From Alphaproteobacteria bacterium (GTDB lineage: Bacteria; Pseudomonadota; Alphaproteobacteria; Micavibrionales; Micavibrionaceae): a stretch of 64,000 bases of DNA. Made by a program: the position numbers and the translations under genes. Under the pieces are notes generated by a model. That model worked only from the letters and a program-made list of their open reading frames with translations. It did not search any database and had not been told where the DNA came from. Shown here piece by piece: positions 55,672 to 64,000 of this stretch (positions within the stretch are counted from its first letter, which is position 1; every line of letters begins with the position of its first letter). Where the stretch lies: assembly GCA_024275825.1 (NCBI GenBank), contig JAJRYK010000010.1:32272-96271 (forward strand), read 5' to 3'.

Positions 55672-56099
55672 TCATAGAGTTTGTGTGCACGATCCTCAAA
55701 TGCACCAACCATGCGCTTTACAGCTTCGTTGAAGAAAACCTCCATAACACTTTGAAAAAATTTATTTTTAAATTCAAAATCTACATAGAAATCAATTGTA
55801 CATGACCCGTCTGGCTCTTCGATGAACCGCCAGCGGTTCGAAAGATGCTTCATTGGACCACTGACATACTCTACGTGAACCTCTGAATTTGGCTTGACCG
55901 TTACTTTAGAGCCAAATTTTTCACGCACCATTTTATAGCCAATGATCAAGTCAGCGAGGAAATAATCGTCTTCGCGCTTTGTAATTCTGCTGGCCAGGCA
56001 CCATGGTAAAAATTCCGGATATCTATCAACTTCTGCAACTAAATCAAAGAGTTGCTTTTGAGTATATGGTAATTTTCTTTGTTCGGCATGGGTGGGCAT
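55623..56099 (-). CDS. ratA: RatA/COQ10-family START-like protein
   Basis: FDLVAEVDRYPEFLPWCLAS and VHVEYVSGPMKHLSNRWRF are the hallmarks of the polyketide-cyclase/COQ10 (RatA) family, which is thought to bind ubiquinone or related lipids. The core ends about residue 145; a short serine-rich tail follows. Position next to lipA is conserved in alphaproteobacteria. Confidence 0.9.
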   Translation of the reverse strand: MPTHAEQRKLPYTQKQLFDLVAEVDRYPEFLPWCLASRITKREDDYFLADLIIGYKMVREKFGSKVTVKPNSEVHVEYVSGPMKHLSNRWRFIEEPDGSCTIDFYVDFEFKNKFFQSVMEVFFNEAVKRMVGAFEDRAHKLYDQDGSVSSNVSPSKNG

Positions 56100-56110
56100 G
56101 GCTTTTAATG

Positions 56111-56204
56111 CACCACGAAGATACGAAGATCACGAACAGGGCACGAAGAAAATAAAGTTTTAAAAAAATTCGTGAATCTTAGTGATCTTCGTATCTTCGT
56201 GGTG
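56111..56204. repeat. Intergenic palindromic repeat, 23-bp perfect arms
   Basis: The left arm at 56111-56133 (begins CACCACGAAGATACGAAG) and the right arm at 56182-56204 are exact reverse complements. They are separated by 48 bases with a further CACGAA/TTCGTG pair. The arms are themselves made of repeated ACGAAGAT units. It lies between lipA and ratA and could form a long hairpin in their transcript. Same family as the element at 62040-62144. Confidence 0.9.
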
Positions 56205-56208
56205 AAAA

Positions 56209-57174
56209 TCATTTTGCGGCCTGCTTCGTAATTTGTGTATCGCGCGCAGCTTTTAACTTCACAAAATCATCCCCGGCATGATGGGATGATCGGGTCAGCG
56301 GCGTTGCAGAAACCATTAAAAACCCTTTGTTCTTAGCTATACGAGCGAGCCCCTCAAATTCCTCCGGGCTCCACCAATGCATGACTGGCGTGTGCTTTGG
56401 GGTGGGCTGGAGATATTGTCCGATGGTGATGAAATCAATACCGGCAACGCGCATATCGTCCATCACCTGCCCAATTTCTTCCCTGCTCTCGCCAAGGCCG
56501 ACCATCAGGCCAGATTTGGTGAATTGGTGCGGATCACGCTCTTTCACACGCTCCAGTAAGCGCAACGAACGGAAGTAGCGCGCACCGGGGCGAATTGTAG
56601 GATAGAGGCGCGGCACAGTCTCCAAATTGTGGTTGAACACATCGGGCCGCGCATCAATCACGTGATCCCAATCGGCCATTTTACCGCGAAAATCACCGGG
56701 CAGGATCTCAACCGTTGTGCCGGGCGCTTTCATCCGGATGGCCTGAATGGTTTTGACGAAGTGATCCGCGCCGCTATCAGCCAGATCATCCCGATCAACC
56801 GAGGTCACAACAACGTGCTTTAGCCCCATCTGCATCACCGCTACGCCAACGCGCAGAGGCTCAAGTTTATCAAGTGCTTCGGGCTTACCTGTTGCGACAT
56901 TGCAAAACGCACAAGCGCGCGTACAGACCTCGCCCATGATCATGAAGGTCGCGTGTTTCTGCTCCCAGCACTCACCGATGTTCGGGCAGCCTGCTTCCTC
57001 ACAAACGGTGGTCAGTGTGGCCTTGCGCATAAGCGCGCGTGTTTCCTCATAAGCCTTCCCCTGAGGCGCTTTTACGCGGATCCAATCGGGTTTGCGCCCA
57101 GGCGGCTGATCCGGATTTTTCTGCTTTTCCGGGTGGCGTTTTGCTTTGTCGAGGAGCTTTGGATTATAGGTCAT
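56209..57174 (-). CDS. lipA: Lipoyl synthase
   Basis: This radical-SAM enzyme inserts two sulfurs into octanoyl groups on lipoyl domains. [13 protein letters not shown] holds the auxiliary cluster cysteines and [13 protein letters not shown] the SAM cluster. [13 protein letters not shown] at the C-terminus has the RSSxH serine ligand region. It sits beside the pyruvate dehydrogenase genes, whose lipoyl domains are its substrates. Confidence 0.96.
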   Translation of the reverse strand: MTYNPKLLDKAKRHPEKQKNPDQPPGRKPDWIRVKAPQGKAYEETRALMRKATLTTVCEEAGCPNIGECWEQKHATFMIMGEVCTRACAFCNVATGKPEALDKLEPLRVGVAVMQMGLKHVVVTSVDRDDLADSGADHFVKTIQAIRMKAPGTTVEILPGDFRGKMADWDHVIDARPDVFNHNLETVPRLYPTIRPGARYFRSLRLLERVKERDPHQFTKSGLMVGLGESREEIGQVMDDMRVAGIDFITIGQYLQPTPKHTPVMHWWSPEEFEGLARIAKNKGFLMVSATPLTRSSHHAGDDFVKLKAARDTQITKQAAK

Positions 57175-57342
57175 GTCTTATTGCCTCTAAGGCCTTGTTT
57201 TATATTCAAAAATCAACGCCCTTCTTTTTGTTTGCTCAAATTCGGAGGGTGGGGGCTATCTCCTTGAAATATAAAGTTTTTTCGCCTCAATTCAAGCTTT
57301 TTATAGACCAACATAAAGAGGAAAATATTCCTACATTTTTGT

Positions 57343-58743
57343 CTAGAAATGAATAACCTTCCCATACGCATCCAGCACGCTTTCGTGCATCATTTCGCTT
57401 AGTGTGGGGTGCGGGAAGATTGTGTGCATGAATTCGGTTTCGGTGGCTTCTAGCGTTTTACCGATAACGTAGCCTTGGATCAGCTCGGTGACCTCTGCGC
57501 CGATCATATGCGCGCCGAGCAGCTCCCCTGTTTTTTCGTCGAAGATGGTTTTGACGAGGCCTTCGGGCTCGCCCAGCGCAATCGCTTTACCGTTGGCCAT
57601 GAACGGGAAGCGGCCGACTTTGATTTTATGTCCGGCCTCAAGCGCGGCCTTTTCTGTTAGGCCGACGGAAGCCACCTGCGGATGACAATAGGTACAGCCC
57701 GGGATGTTGAGCTTGTTCATGGGGCGTACGTCTTTTTGCCTGGCGATCTTTTCAACGCAAATGACCCCCTCGTGCGAAGCTTTATGCGCCAGCCATGGCG
57801 GGCCGGTGATGTCGCCAATGGCGTAAAGCCCCGGCTCCCCGGTTTCCAGCCATTCATTGGTGATGATGTGACCGCGATCGACTTTGATTTTGGTGTTCTC
57901 CAGGCCGATATTTTCAACATTGCCGATAATCCCAACGGCCATGATGACATTATCAACGGTGATCTTTTGAATTTTGCCCTTTGCATCCTCGATTGTCGCG
58001 GTGACACTGCCTTTGGCTTTGTCCAGTTTTGTGACCTTTGCGCCGGTCAGGATATTCATGCCCTGTTTCTTAAATGATTTCTGGGCGAGCTTTGAGATTT
58101 CTTCATCCTCAACCGGCAGCACGCGATCCATGATTTCTACCACGGTGACCTCGGCCCCAAGCGTACGGTAGAAACTGGCAAACTCAATCCCGATCGCGCC
58201 AGAGCCAACAACCAGTAAGGATTTGGGCATTTTTGTGGGAGTCATGGCCTCCTTATATGTCCAGACCTGCTTCCCATCGGCCTCTAAACCGGGCAAACTA
58301 CGCGCACGCGCGCCGGTTGCAATAATGATGTGCTTGGCGGACAGGCTCTCAATTTTCTTACCGTCTTTCTCTACACCAACTTTGCCCTTGCCCTCTAATT
58401 TGGCAAAGCCGTCAAAGACGGTAACCTTGTTTTTCTTGAGTAAATGACCTATCCCGCCGGAGAGTTGTTTTGCGACGCCCCTGGAACGATCAATCACTTT
58501 CTTAAGGTCAAAGCTTACACCCTTGACAGATAACCCGAATTCATCTGCGCGCGCTATCATATGAAGCAGTTCACTGGACCGTAAAAGCGCCTTTGTTGGA
58601 ATGCATCCCCAGTTCAAACAGATGCCGCCGAGATGATTTGCCTCCACCAATGCGACATTCATTTTAAGCTGTGCGGCGCGTATGGCAGCAACATACCCCC
58701 CCGGCCCGCCGCCAATGACGATAAGATCGAAATTTGTGCTCAT
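57343..58743 (-). CDS. lpdA: Dihydrolipoamide dehydrogenase (E3)
   Basis: IVIGGGPGGYVAAIRAAQL binds FAD, GGICLNWGCIPTKAL holds the redox-active cysteines, VVGSGAIGIEFASFY binds NAD, and HTIFPHPTLSEMMHE holds the catalytic His-Glu pair. It is 466 residues and has no extra lipoyl domain. It reoxidises the lipoyl groups of the complex coded upstream. Confidence 0.97.
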   Translation of the reverse strand: MSTNFDLIVIGGGPGGYVAAIRAAQLKMNVALVEANHLGGICLNWGCIPTKALLRSSELLHMIARADEFGLSVKGVSFDLKKVIDRSRGVAKQLSGGIGHLLKKNKVTVFDGFAKLEGKGKVGVEKDGKKIESLSAKHIIIATGARARSLPGLEADGKQVWTYKEAMTPTKMPKSLLVVGSGAIGIEFASFYRTLGAEVTVVEIMDRVLPVEDEEISKLAQKSFKKQGMNILTGAKVTKLDKAKGSVTATIEDAKGKIQKITVDNVIMAVGIIGNVENIGLENTKIKVDRGHIITNEWLETGEPGLYAIGDITGPPWLAHKASHEGVICVEKIARQKDVRPMNKLNIPGCTYCHPQVASVGLTEKAALEAGHKIKVGRFPFMANGKAIALGEPEGLVKTIFDEKTGELLGAHMIGAEVTELIQGYVIGKTLEATETEFMHTIFPHPTLSEMMHESVLDAYGKVIHF

Positions 58744-58749
58744 CAGATT

Positions 58750-59307
58750 CTAGTCTTCCTGCTCTTGTGTTGCGTTATGCTCAAAAACGTCATCAAGGAA
58801 TTGCGCGACTTGAGAAATATCGTTCGCCCGTAGCGGCGCTTCAGGGAATTGATCGAAGGCATCGCCTGGCCCGAAGAGCACCATTGGCTTATCATAATGA
58901 AGACCAAGAGAGACCTCATTCTTCGTGCCATGAGAACCTGGCAAAACTATCAACGCCTTGCTGGTCATGACATTCACAAGATTACGACTGAAGGGCATTT
59001 GATCACTTTGGGCCTTCGTCGAGAGCGGTGTGATCATGGGAATTTCGATGTAAGAGTTTGGATATTCCTCTGTGTCGAGCTTTTGACCCTTATAATCAAC
59101 GGCCGGAAGAATGCCGATGGCAACGCCCTGACGTCCCTCAACCATAGTGAAGGAGCGCGCAACAGCGGTCATAACGCCTGCCCCTGCTCCAGTTAGCAGG
59201 CTGTAGTTGCGGCGCGCCAAAAGGTCTCCGACAGGATCAGCATATTCGATCCATTCTTTTTCATGTGATCCCATTACGCCAATGATAGGAAGTCTGTTTA
59301 CTGTCAT
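58750..59307 (-). CDS. SLOG/LOG-family protein (TIGR00725-like)
   Basis: The Rossmann-like SLOG pattern is visible: IGVMGSHEKEW near the start, LLTGAGAGVMTAVARSF as the phosphate-binding loop, and ALIVLPGSHGTKNEVSLGLHY corresponding to the PGGxGTxxE signature, here PGSHGTKNE. Relatives hydrolyse nucleotide-monophosphate N-glycosidic bonds or bind nucleotide ligands. The ATG at 59307 follows AAAGGA and avoids overlapping pdhC; an earlier start at 59379 would overlap. It is an unusual insertion between pdhC and lpdA. Confidence 0.75.
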   Translation of the reverse strand: MTVNRLPIIGVMGSHEKEWIEYADPVGDLLARRNYSLLTGAGAGVMTAVARSFTMVEGRQGVAIGILPAVDYKGQKLDTEEYPNSYIEIPMITPLSTKAQSDQMPFSRNLVNVMTSKALIVLPGSHGTKNEVSLGLHYDKPMVLFGPGDAFDQFPEAPLRANDISQVAQFLDDVFEHNATQEQED

Positions 59308-59324
59308 AGCTTTATGTTCCTTTG

Positions 59325-60599
59325 TTAAACCAGCATACTCACTGGGTTTTCGATATATTGTTTGAAGATTTGCAGCCATTCCGCGCCAACCACGCCATCG
59401 ACCGTACGGTGATCGGTGGACAAGGTGCAGCTCATCATGGTTTTGATTTGGATCTCACCATTAACAACAACGGGGCGCGGCTCGCCCGCACCGATGGCGA
59501 GGATACAGCTTTGCGGCGGATTGATGATGGCGGAGAATTCTTTGATGCCGAACATACCGAGATTGGAGATGGTGAAGGTGCCGCCCTGAAACTCCGCGGG
59601 CTGAAGTTTGCCCTCTCGCGCTTTTCCAGCCAGCGCCTTCACTTCATCAGAAATTTCGCGCATGCCTTTGGTTTCTGCAGCTTTGACGATGGGGGTGATC
59701 AGACCATTTGGCGTGGCGACAGCGACGGAAATATCGGCGTTGATATATTGACGCACGGCCTCCTCGGTCCATGACACGTTCGCAGCCGGGTAAGCCTTCA
59801 GCGCCATTGCGGTGGCCTTGATGATGAAGTCGTTAACGGAGAGCTTGAAATCGCCATTGGCCTTCTCATTAATCTCTTTGCGCGCAGTGAGCAGATTATC
59901 GAGCGCGCACTCTATGGTCAGATAGAAATGCGGGACGGTCGTTTTGGATTCCAGCAAGCGCTTGGCAGTGATTTTCTTGATGTTGTTATTCGGAATTTCG
60001 GTGTAGGCCATGCCGAATTCGTTGGTTTGTGCATCAGCGGGGATTTGAGCTGTGCTGGTTGTTGTGGTTGAGGCAGAGGATTCAGCGCCGCGTTTCGCGC
60101 TCTCCACATCTGCCTTAACAACACGGCCTTTCGGGCCGGAACCTTTAACGGCTGATAAATCTACGCCTTTATCGGCGGCGATGCGTTTGGCCAAAGGAGA
60201 GGCAAAAACCCTATTGCCTGTGTTTTGTGTTGGCGCGGATGCCGCAGGTGTAGCCTTAGGAGTCGGAGCTGCTTTTACAGGCTCTTTCACCGCTGCGGCA
60301 GGGGCAGTGCTCGCATTATCATTTGAAAGAAATTCCTCAATCACGCTTTTATCCTCACCATCCTCGAGCAACACGGCGATCACGTCATTCACAGGCACGT
60401 TTTCGGCGCCTTCGGAGACAATGATTTTGCCAAGGATGCCGTCATCGGCGGCTTCGACCTCCATTGTTGCTTTGTCGGTTTCAATCTCCGCGATAACTTC
60501 ACCGGCTTCGATGGTGTCGCCCTCAGCCTTTAACCATTTAGAAAGCGTGCCATCGGTCATGGTTGGAGATAGAGCAGGCATTGTGATTTTAATCGGCAT
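59325..60599 (-). CDS. pdhC: Pyruvate dehydrogenase E2, dihydrolipoyl acetyltransferase
   Basis: One N-terminal lipoyl domain (lysine in [11 protein letters not shown] at about residue 43) is followed by an Ala/Pro-rich linker. A peripheral-subunit-binding domain ([18 protein letters not shown]) comes next, then the catalytic domain with DHRTVDG near the C-terminus. It makes acetyl-CoA and forms the complex core. Its start overlaps the pdhB end by 11 bases. Confidence 0.97.
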   Translation of the reverse strand: MPIKITMPALSPTMTDGTLSKWLKAEGDTIEAGEVIAEIETDKATMEVEAADDGILGKIIVSEGAENVPVNDVIAVLLEDGEDKSVIEEFLSNDNASTAPAAAVKEPVKAAPTPKATPAASAPTQNTGNRVFASPLAKRIAADKGVDLSAVKGSGPKGRVVKADVESAKRGAESSASTTTTSTAQIPADAQTNEFGMAYTEIPNNNIKKITAKRLLESKTTVPHFYLTIECALDNLLTARKEINEKANGDFKLSVNDFIIKATAMALKAYPAANVSWTEEAVRQYINADISVAVATPNGLITPIVKAAETKGMREISDEVKALAGKAREGKLQPAEFQGGTFTISNLGMFGIKEFSAIINPPQSCILAIGAGEPRPVVVNGEIQIKTMMSCTLSTDHRTVDGVVGAEWLQIFKQYIENPVSMLV

Positions 60600-62022
60600 A
60601 ACAAACCTTTCTCGCAGCTTCGACTATATGTTCGACTTGCGGCAGTGCTAGTTTTTCTAGATTAGCGGCGTATGGCAGTGGTACATCAGCGGCGCAGACG
60701 CGCGCTAGTGGGGCATCCAGGTAATCGAAGGCGTGCTCACCAATGAGGGCTGCGATTTCTGAGCCAATACCGGCGAAGGGCCAGCTTTCTTCGGCGCAGA
60801 CGATGCGGTTTGTCTTTTTGACGCTTTCCAAGACCGTATGACGGTCTAACGGGCGGATAGTGCGCAGGTTGATGACTTCAGCGTCTATGCCTTGCTCTGC
60901 CAGGGTTTCGGCGGCCTGGAGCGCTTTGCCAACCATGATGGAATAGGCCACGATAGTAACATCCGCGCCCTCTCTTTCAATTTTTGCACGGCCGATGGGG
61001 ATGACAAAATCTTCATCACTGGGGCACGCGAATGTCTCGCCGTAGAGCATTTCATTTTCCAGGAATACGACCGGGTTTGGATCACGGATAGCGGCCTTAA
61101 GCAGGCCCTTGGCATCCGCTGCCGACCATGGCGCCAAAACGTGGAGGCCCGGCACATGCGCGTACCAGCTAGCGTAGCATTGTGAATGTTGCGCGCCCAC
61201 GCGGGTTGCTGCGCCGTTAGGGCCGCGGAAGACAATTTGGCAGCCGAGCTGTCCGCCCGCCATATAGAGCGTCTTAGCGGCGGAATTGATGATGTGGTCC
61301 ATGGCCTGCATCGCAAAATTGAAGGTCATAAATTCAACGATGGGCTTTAGGCCATTCATCGCAGAACCAACGGCCAGGCCAGCAAAGCCGTGTTCGGTAA
61401 TCGGCGTGTCGATCACGCGGGTCTCGCCAAATTCATCGAGCAGACCTTGGGAGACCTTATACGCGCCCTGATATTCGGCGACCTCCTCACCCATCAGATA
61501 GACATCTTTATCGGCGCGCATTTCCTCGGCCATCGCGTCGCGCAAAGCATCACGGACGGTGACGTCGTAGGTGTCGGTGAAAAAAGCGGCCTCGTCGAAG
61601 GGTGGAGGCTCTATGATCACACCTTGCGCGTGGAAAATATCGCGGTTCTGGACGATCGCGCCAGTGGGCTGGGTAGCGTTATTGTTGGATTGTGGCGTTG
61701 GAGCACTTTCTTGGGGTGTTTCAGCGGTAGATGGCGCAGGCGCTTCAGCGCTTGGCTCTCCGCTATCATTCGCCGTTTCGCCTTCCTCGAGCAGAATAGC
61801 GATGGGCGTATTGACCGCAACGCCCTCAGTACCCTCAGCAACCAAAATTTTACCAAGAATGCCGTCATCGACTGCTTCAACCTCCATGGTGGCCTTGTCG
61901 GTTTCAATCTCCGCAATGACATCGCCAGACTCGACGCTATCACCCTCGGCCTTTAACCATTTGGCGAGATTCCCTTCGGTCATAGTCGGGGATAGTGCGG
62001 GCATGAGAATATTTGTGGGCAT
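60589..62022 (-). CDS. pdhB: Pyruvate dehydrogenase E1 beta with N-terminal lipoyl domain
   Basis: The first 80 residues are a lipoyl domain almost identical to that of the E2 gene ([20 protein letters not shown] with the lipoyl lysine in [11 protein letters not shown]). A linker leads to the transketolase-like E1-beta body ([37 protein letters not shown]). A lipoyl domain on E1 beta is an alphaproteobacterial feature. The ATG at 62022 with ribosome-binding site AAGGAA is preferred to the GTG-like start at 62055 inside the repeat. Confidence 0.97.
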   Translation of the reverse strand: MPTNILMPALSPTMTEGNLAKWLKAEGDSVESGDVIAEIETDKATMEVEAVDDGILGKILVAEGTEGVAVNTPIAILLEEGETANDSGEPSAEAPAPSTAETPQESAPTPQSNNNATQPTGAIVQNRDIFHAQGVIIEPPPFDEAAFFTDTYDVTVRDALRDAMAEEMRADKDVYLMGEEVAEYQGAYKVSQGLLDEFGETRVIDTPITEHGFAGLAVGSAMNGLKPIVEFMTFNFAMQAMDHIINSAAKTLYMAGGQLGCQIVFRGPNGAATRVGAQHSQCYASWYAHVPGLHVLAPWSAADAKGLLKAAIRDPNPVVFLENEMLYGETFACPSDEDFVIPIGRAKIEREGADVTIVAYSIMVGKALQAAETLAEQGIDAEVINLRTIRPLDRHTVLESVKKTNRIVCAEESWPFAGIGSEIAALIGEHAFDYLDAPLARVCAADVPLPYAANLEKLALPQVEHIVEAARKVCYAD

Positions 62023-62039
62023 TAGATTTCTTTCCTTTT

Positions 62040-62144
62040 CACCACAAAGCCGCAAAGGGCTCGAAGAATCTCAAAGTTTTTAAAAGAGAAAACATAATTT
62101 TCGAGAAAATTTCTTCTTTGTGTATCCTTTGTGTCTTTGTGGTG
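62040..62144. repeat. Intergenic inverted repeat between pdhA and pdhB
   Basis: Arms at 62040-62058 (begins CACCACAAAGCCGCAAAGG) and 62126-62144 match over 17 of 19 bases as reverse complements and enclose an AT-rich centre. The element ends five bases before the pdhA stop. It has the same outer CACCAC/GTGGTG ends and short-period A-A-A-G pattern as the element at 56111. Confidence 0.8.
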
Positions 62145-62148
62145 CATC

Positions 62149-63183
62149 TTAAACCTCCACCAATACATCAGTCCAAAGATCTTCGGGTGGCGGCTCGGGG
62201 CTGTTTTTAGCGAACTCCGCAGCGTTGCCGACGATCTCTTTAATGTCTTTATCGATGGCCTTGAGGTCTTCTTCGGCGATTCCGGCAGTCTCCATCATGG
62301 CTTTTAGCGTGGTGATGGGGTCTTTATTTTCTTTATAGGAGGCGACCTCCTCTTTCGAGCGATATTGTGCCGGGTCGGACATGGAGTGGCCGCGGTATCT
62401 GTAGGTCATGACCTCCAGAATATATGGCCCACCGCCGGAGCGGATATAGCCCAATGCCTGACGCGCTGCGGCCTGCACGGTGAAGACATCCATGCCGTCG
62501 ACTTGCTCTCCCGGAATGCCGTAGCCAATCCCGCGCTTATAAAGCTCCCCCGCAGAGGAGCGCTCAACGGATGTGCCCATACCGTATTTATTGTTCTCAA
62601 TCACGAATAAAACGGGAAGATCCCACAGCGCGGCCATGTTATAGCACTCCGCCACCTGCCCCTGATTGGCTGCGCCGTCGCCCATATAGCCGATCGCCAC
62701 GCCGCCATCGCCTCTGTATTTATGCGCAAAACCCAGCCCGGTGCCAATCGCGGTGCCTGCGCCAACAATCCCGTGCCCACCGAAGAAACCCTTTTCGCGG
62801 CTAAACATATGCATAGAGCCGCCCTTGCCCCGCGAATAGCCATCAATGCGCCCCGTTAGCTCGGCCATAATGCCCCTTGGGTCCATACCACAAGCCAGCA
62901 TATGCGCATGATCGCGATAGGTGGTTACGACGGTATCCTGCGGCTCCTGAACGGAGCTGATGCCGGTAACGACGGCTTCCTGCCCAATATAGAGATGACA
63001 AAAACCACCGACCAGACCCATGCCGTAGAGCTGCCCGGCTTTCTCTTCGAACCGGCGAATCATGAGCATCTGGCGATAAAGTTTGAGCATCTCCTCGGTA
63101 GCGGGGGTGGCCTCACTGTTTGAGCGTTTTTTAGGCGCAGCTTTAGCGGCTTTTTTTGATTTCGAGGTTTTTTTTGTGCTCAC
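62149..63183 (-). CDS. pdhA: Pyruvate dehydrogenase E1 alpha
   Basis: The thiamine-diphosphate motif is GYMGDGAANQGQVAECYNM ending in the conserved NN of VIENNKYGMG. RRFEEKAGQLYGMG and MTYRYRGHSMSDPAQYR (phosphorylation-loop region) are family blocks. A lysine-rich N-terminal stretch of about 20 residues precedes the domain. Start GTG 63183 is preferred; an in-frame TTG at 63198 is the alternative. Confidence 0.95.
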   Translation of the reverse strand: MSTKKTSKSKKAAKAAPKKRSNSEATPATEEMLKLYRQMLMIRRFEEKAGQLYGMGLVGGFCHLYIGQEAVVTGISSVQEPQDTVVTTYRDHAHMLACGMDPRGIMAELTGRIDGYSRGKGGSMHMFSREKGFFGGHGIVGAGTAIGTGLGFAHKYRGDGGVAIGYMGDGAANQGQVAECYNMAALWDLPVLFVIENNKYGMGTSVERSSAGELYKRGIGYGIPGEQVDGMDVFTVQAAARQALGYIRSGGGPYILEVMTYRYRGHSMSDPAQYRSKEEVASYKENKDPITTLKAMMETAGIAEEDLKAIDKDIKEIVGNAAEFAKNSPEPPPEDLWTDVLVEV

Positions 63184-63254
63184 AGATATGCGTCCCAAAA
63201 GGTTGTGATTTGAGTGAAAGACTTTGATTTAGTGGAGATATGGCGCGAGATTTT

Positions 63255-63566
63255 CTAGGGGGTCAAGATGGCCAGCTCATCAGCCTGACGATATCCTAGA
63301 ACAACCCGCGCACGCTCCTCTAAAAGGTCTTTGCTGATTGAACCAGGCCTTAGCATACGCACCTTTTTTTCCAATGCCAAGCGCTGATTTTGATGATCAG
63401 ACGCCGTAAGCGACATTGTTTCTATTTGTGTGCCTAGCGACATGAGACGCAGCATACTCCGCTCGCCCTGCAGCGCGTGATAGCAGAAATAAATGCACAA
63501 ACTCACCCCAATCAGGGTGATGAGATTTTGGCGAATGAGAGAGCGGTGAGCAAGGAGCTTGTTCAT
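63255..63566 (-). CDS. ftsB: Septum formation initiator FtsB/DivIC family
   Basis: A single N-terminal membrane helix (ITLIGVSLCIYFCYHALQG) is followed by a coiled coil (IETMSLTASDHQNQRLALEKKVRML written in part as QNQRLALEKKV) and the short C-terminal globular end (LLEERARVVLGYRQADELAIL). FtsB joins FtsL and FtsQ in the divisome. Position upstream of pdhA is conserved in alphaproteobacteria. Confidence 0.9.
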   Translation of the reverse strand: MNKLLAHRSLIRQNLITLIGVSLCIYFCYHALQGERSMLRLMSLGTQIETMSLTASDHQNQRLALEKKVRMLRPGSISKDLLEERARVVLGYRQADELAILTP

Positions 63567-63876
63567 TAGACGTTTCCATTTTCATATGTGAGTCGTTATT
63601 CGTTACTCACCTACCGTAAAAGTAGGCTTCGCGCCTCATGCCTAACACACATAAAAAGCAAAACGACTACCTCCCTATAGAATCACAAAACGAATCGCTT
63701 GGTCAATTAAAAAATGCAGTAGAGTCAATAGCTTAATGAGAACACCTTAGGAACACCCACAGCTAAGTGACTCTAATGATTCGATAAAGTTATTTTGCAA
63801 TTTTTATCCAAGAAACTCGCACATTGATGTAGAGGCGAGAACCTTCCAAAGCTTCGTCTATATATAGTTATTCCAA
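63567..63876. other. Non-coding stretch between ftsB and the transposase, with small hairpins
   Basis: About 310 bases without a usable open frame. It holds two short hairpins (GTGAGT/ACTCAC at 63589-63611 and CCTAC/GTAGG at 63611-63627) and an 8-bp inverted pair TAGAGTCA/TGACTCTA (63720-63727 and 63768-63775). It must contain the ftsB promoter and one end of the adjacent insertion sequence. No terminal repeat can be fixed without the other end. Confidence 0.4.
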
Positions 63877-64000
63877 TTAATAATTGCACATAAATAAATC
63901 GTCCAATGGCGTGCCAAGCGGTAAAAATTGCCGTCGCCTTTTTAGGCTACCAAAGCTTTGTTCTATGGGGTTAAAGTCCGGGCTGTAAGGTGGCAAAGGC
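63877..64000 (-). mobile_element. IS630-family transposase, C-terminal fragment (runs off the window)
   Basis: The minus strand from the window edge reads LPPYSPDFNPIEQSFGSLK to a TAA at 63879-63877. The pattern PPYSPxxNPIEQ is the diagnostic last DDE segment of IS630/Tc1-mariner-like transposases, with E as the final catalytic residue. The rest of the gene is outside the window, so completeness is unknown. Confidence 0.88.

Overview
The window is a chromosomal segment from an alphaproteobacterium. The order cannot be fixed from this sequence alone. The evidence for the class is a set of gene arrangements and fusions: pdhA-pdhB-pdhC with a lipoyl domain on the E1-beta subunit, fused ispDF, the ntrY-ntrX-trkA-hfq-hflX string, and the rlpA-dacC-tmk-holB-metG-tatD-MBL string. 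Gene density is high, many genes are coupled by ATGA or TAATG overlaps, and most open frames account for the sequence with little intergenic DNA.

Left end (1-4900): the N-terminal part of a PepN aminopeptidase runs off the window. A small winged-helix-like protein follows, then obgE, rpmA and rplU on the minus strand, with a clear sigma-70-type promoter before rplU and an intrinsic terminator between rpmA and obgE. Next are a zupT-like zinc transporter interrupted by one in-frame TAA and an NhaD-type Na+/H+ antiporter.

Glycan region (4900-27135): this is the accessory part of the window. It encodes a nearly complete pseudaminic-acid-type pathway (PseB, PseC, PseG, PseI). A formyltransferase-family protein sits where the usual PseH acetyltransferase would be expected. 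There is also a second, divergent NeuB-family synthase, and a tightly coupled minus-strand operon with an SpsF/NeuA-like cytidylyltransferase, a class III aminotransferase, a Gfo/Idh oxidoreductase and a capsule-type glycosyltransferase. Three SAM methyltransferases, an ABC exporter/flippase, two GT4 glycosyltransferases (the first cut short by an in-frame TAA) and a glutamine-dependent asparagine-synthase-like amidotransferase complete it. A 433-residue protein with only faint phosphotransferase (APH)-like features sits between pseB and pseC behind a strong promoter. The locus probably makes and exports a nonulosonic-acid-containing surface glycan or flagellin/pilus decoration. A tRNA-Ser(UGA) gene, with its 3' end facing the locus, marks the right boundary.

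Cell-envelope and housekeeping region (27360-36180): K+ channel, MltB, RlpA and DacC, then tmk, holB, metG, tatD and an MBL hydrolase in one operon-like run.

Surface-fibre region (36290-43400): a 1007-residue protein joins a type IV prepilin signal, tail-fibre-like GIGT-x-x-P repeats, a C-terminal S74 intramolecular-chaperone domain and a final membrane helix. A GspF/PilC-type assembly protein converges on it. A sulfotransferase, a Tsx-like porin and MazG follow. This pilin/tail-fibre hybrid is the most unusual single gene in the window.

Right half (43400-63566): suhB-like phosphatase, hflX, hfq, HAD phosphatase, murI, trkA, ntrX and ntrY on minus; ispDF, pgpA, cinA/pncC and a GT-A-like protein on plus; then ratA, lipA, lpd, a SLOG/LOG-like gene, pdhC, pdhB, pdhA and ftsB on minus. 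Two long intergenic inverted repeats of the same style (CACCACGAAG / CACCACAAAG arms) flank ratA-lipA and pdhB-pdhA. The window ends in the C-terminus of an IS630-type transposase.
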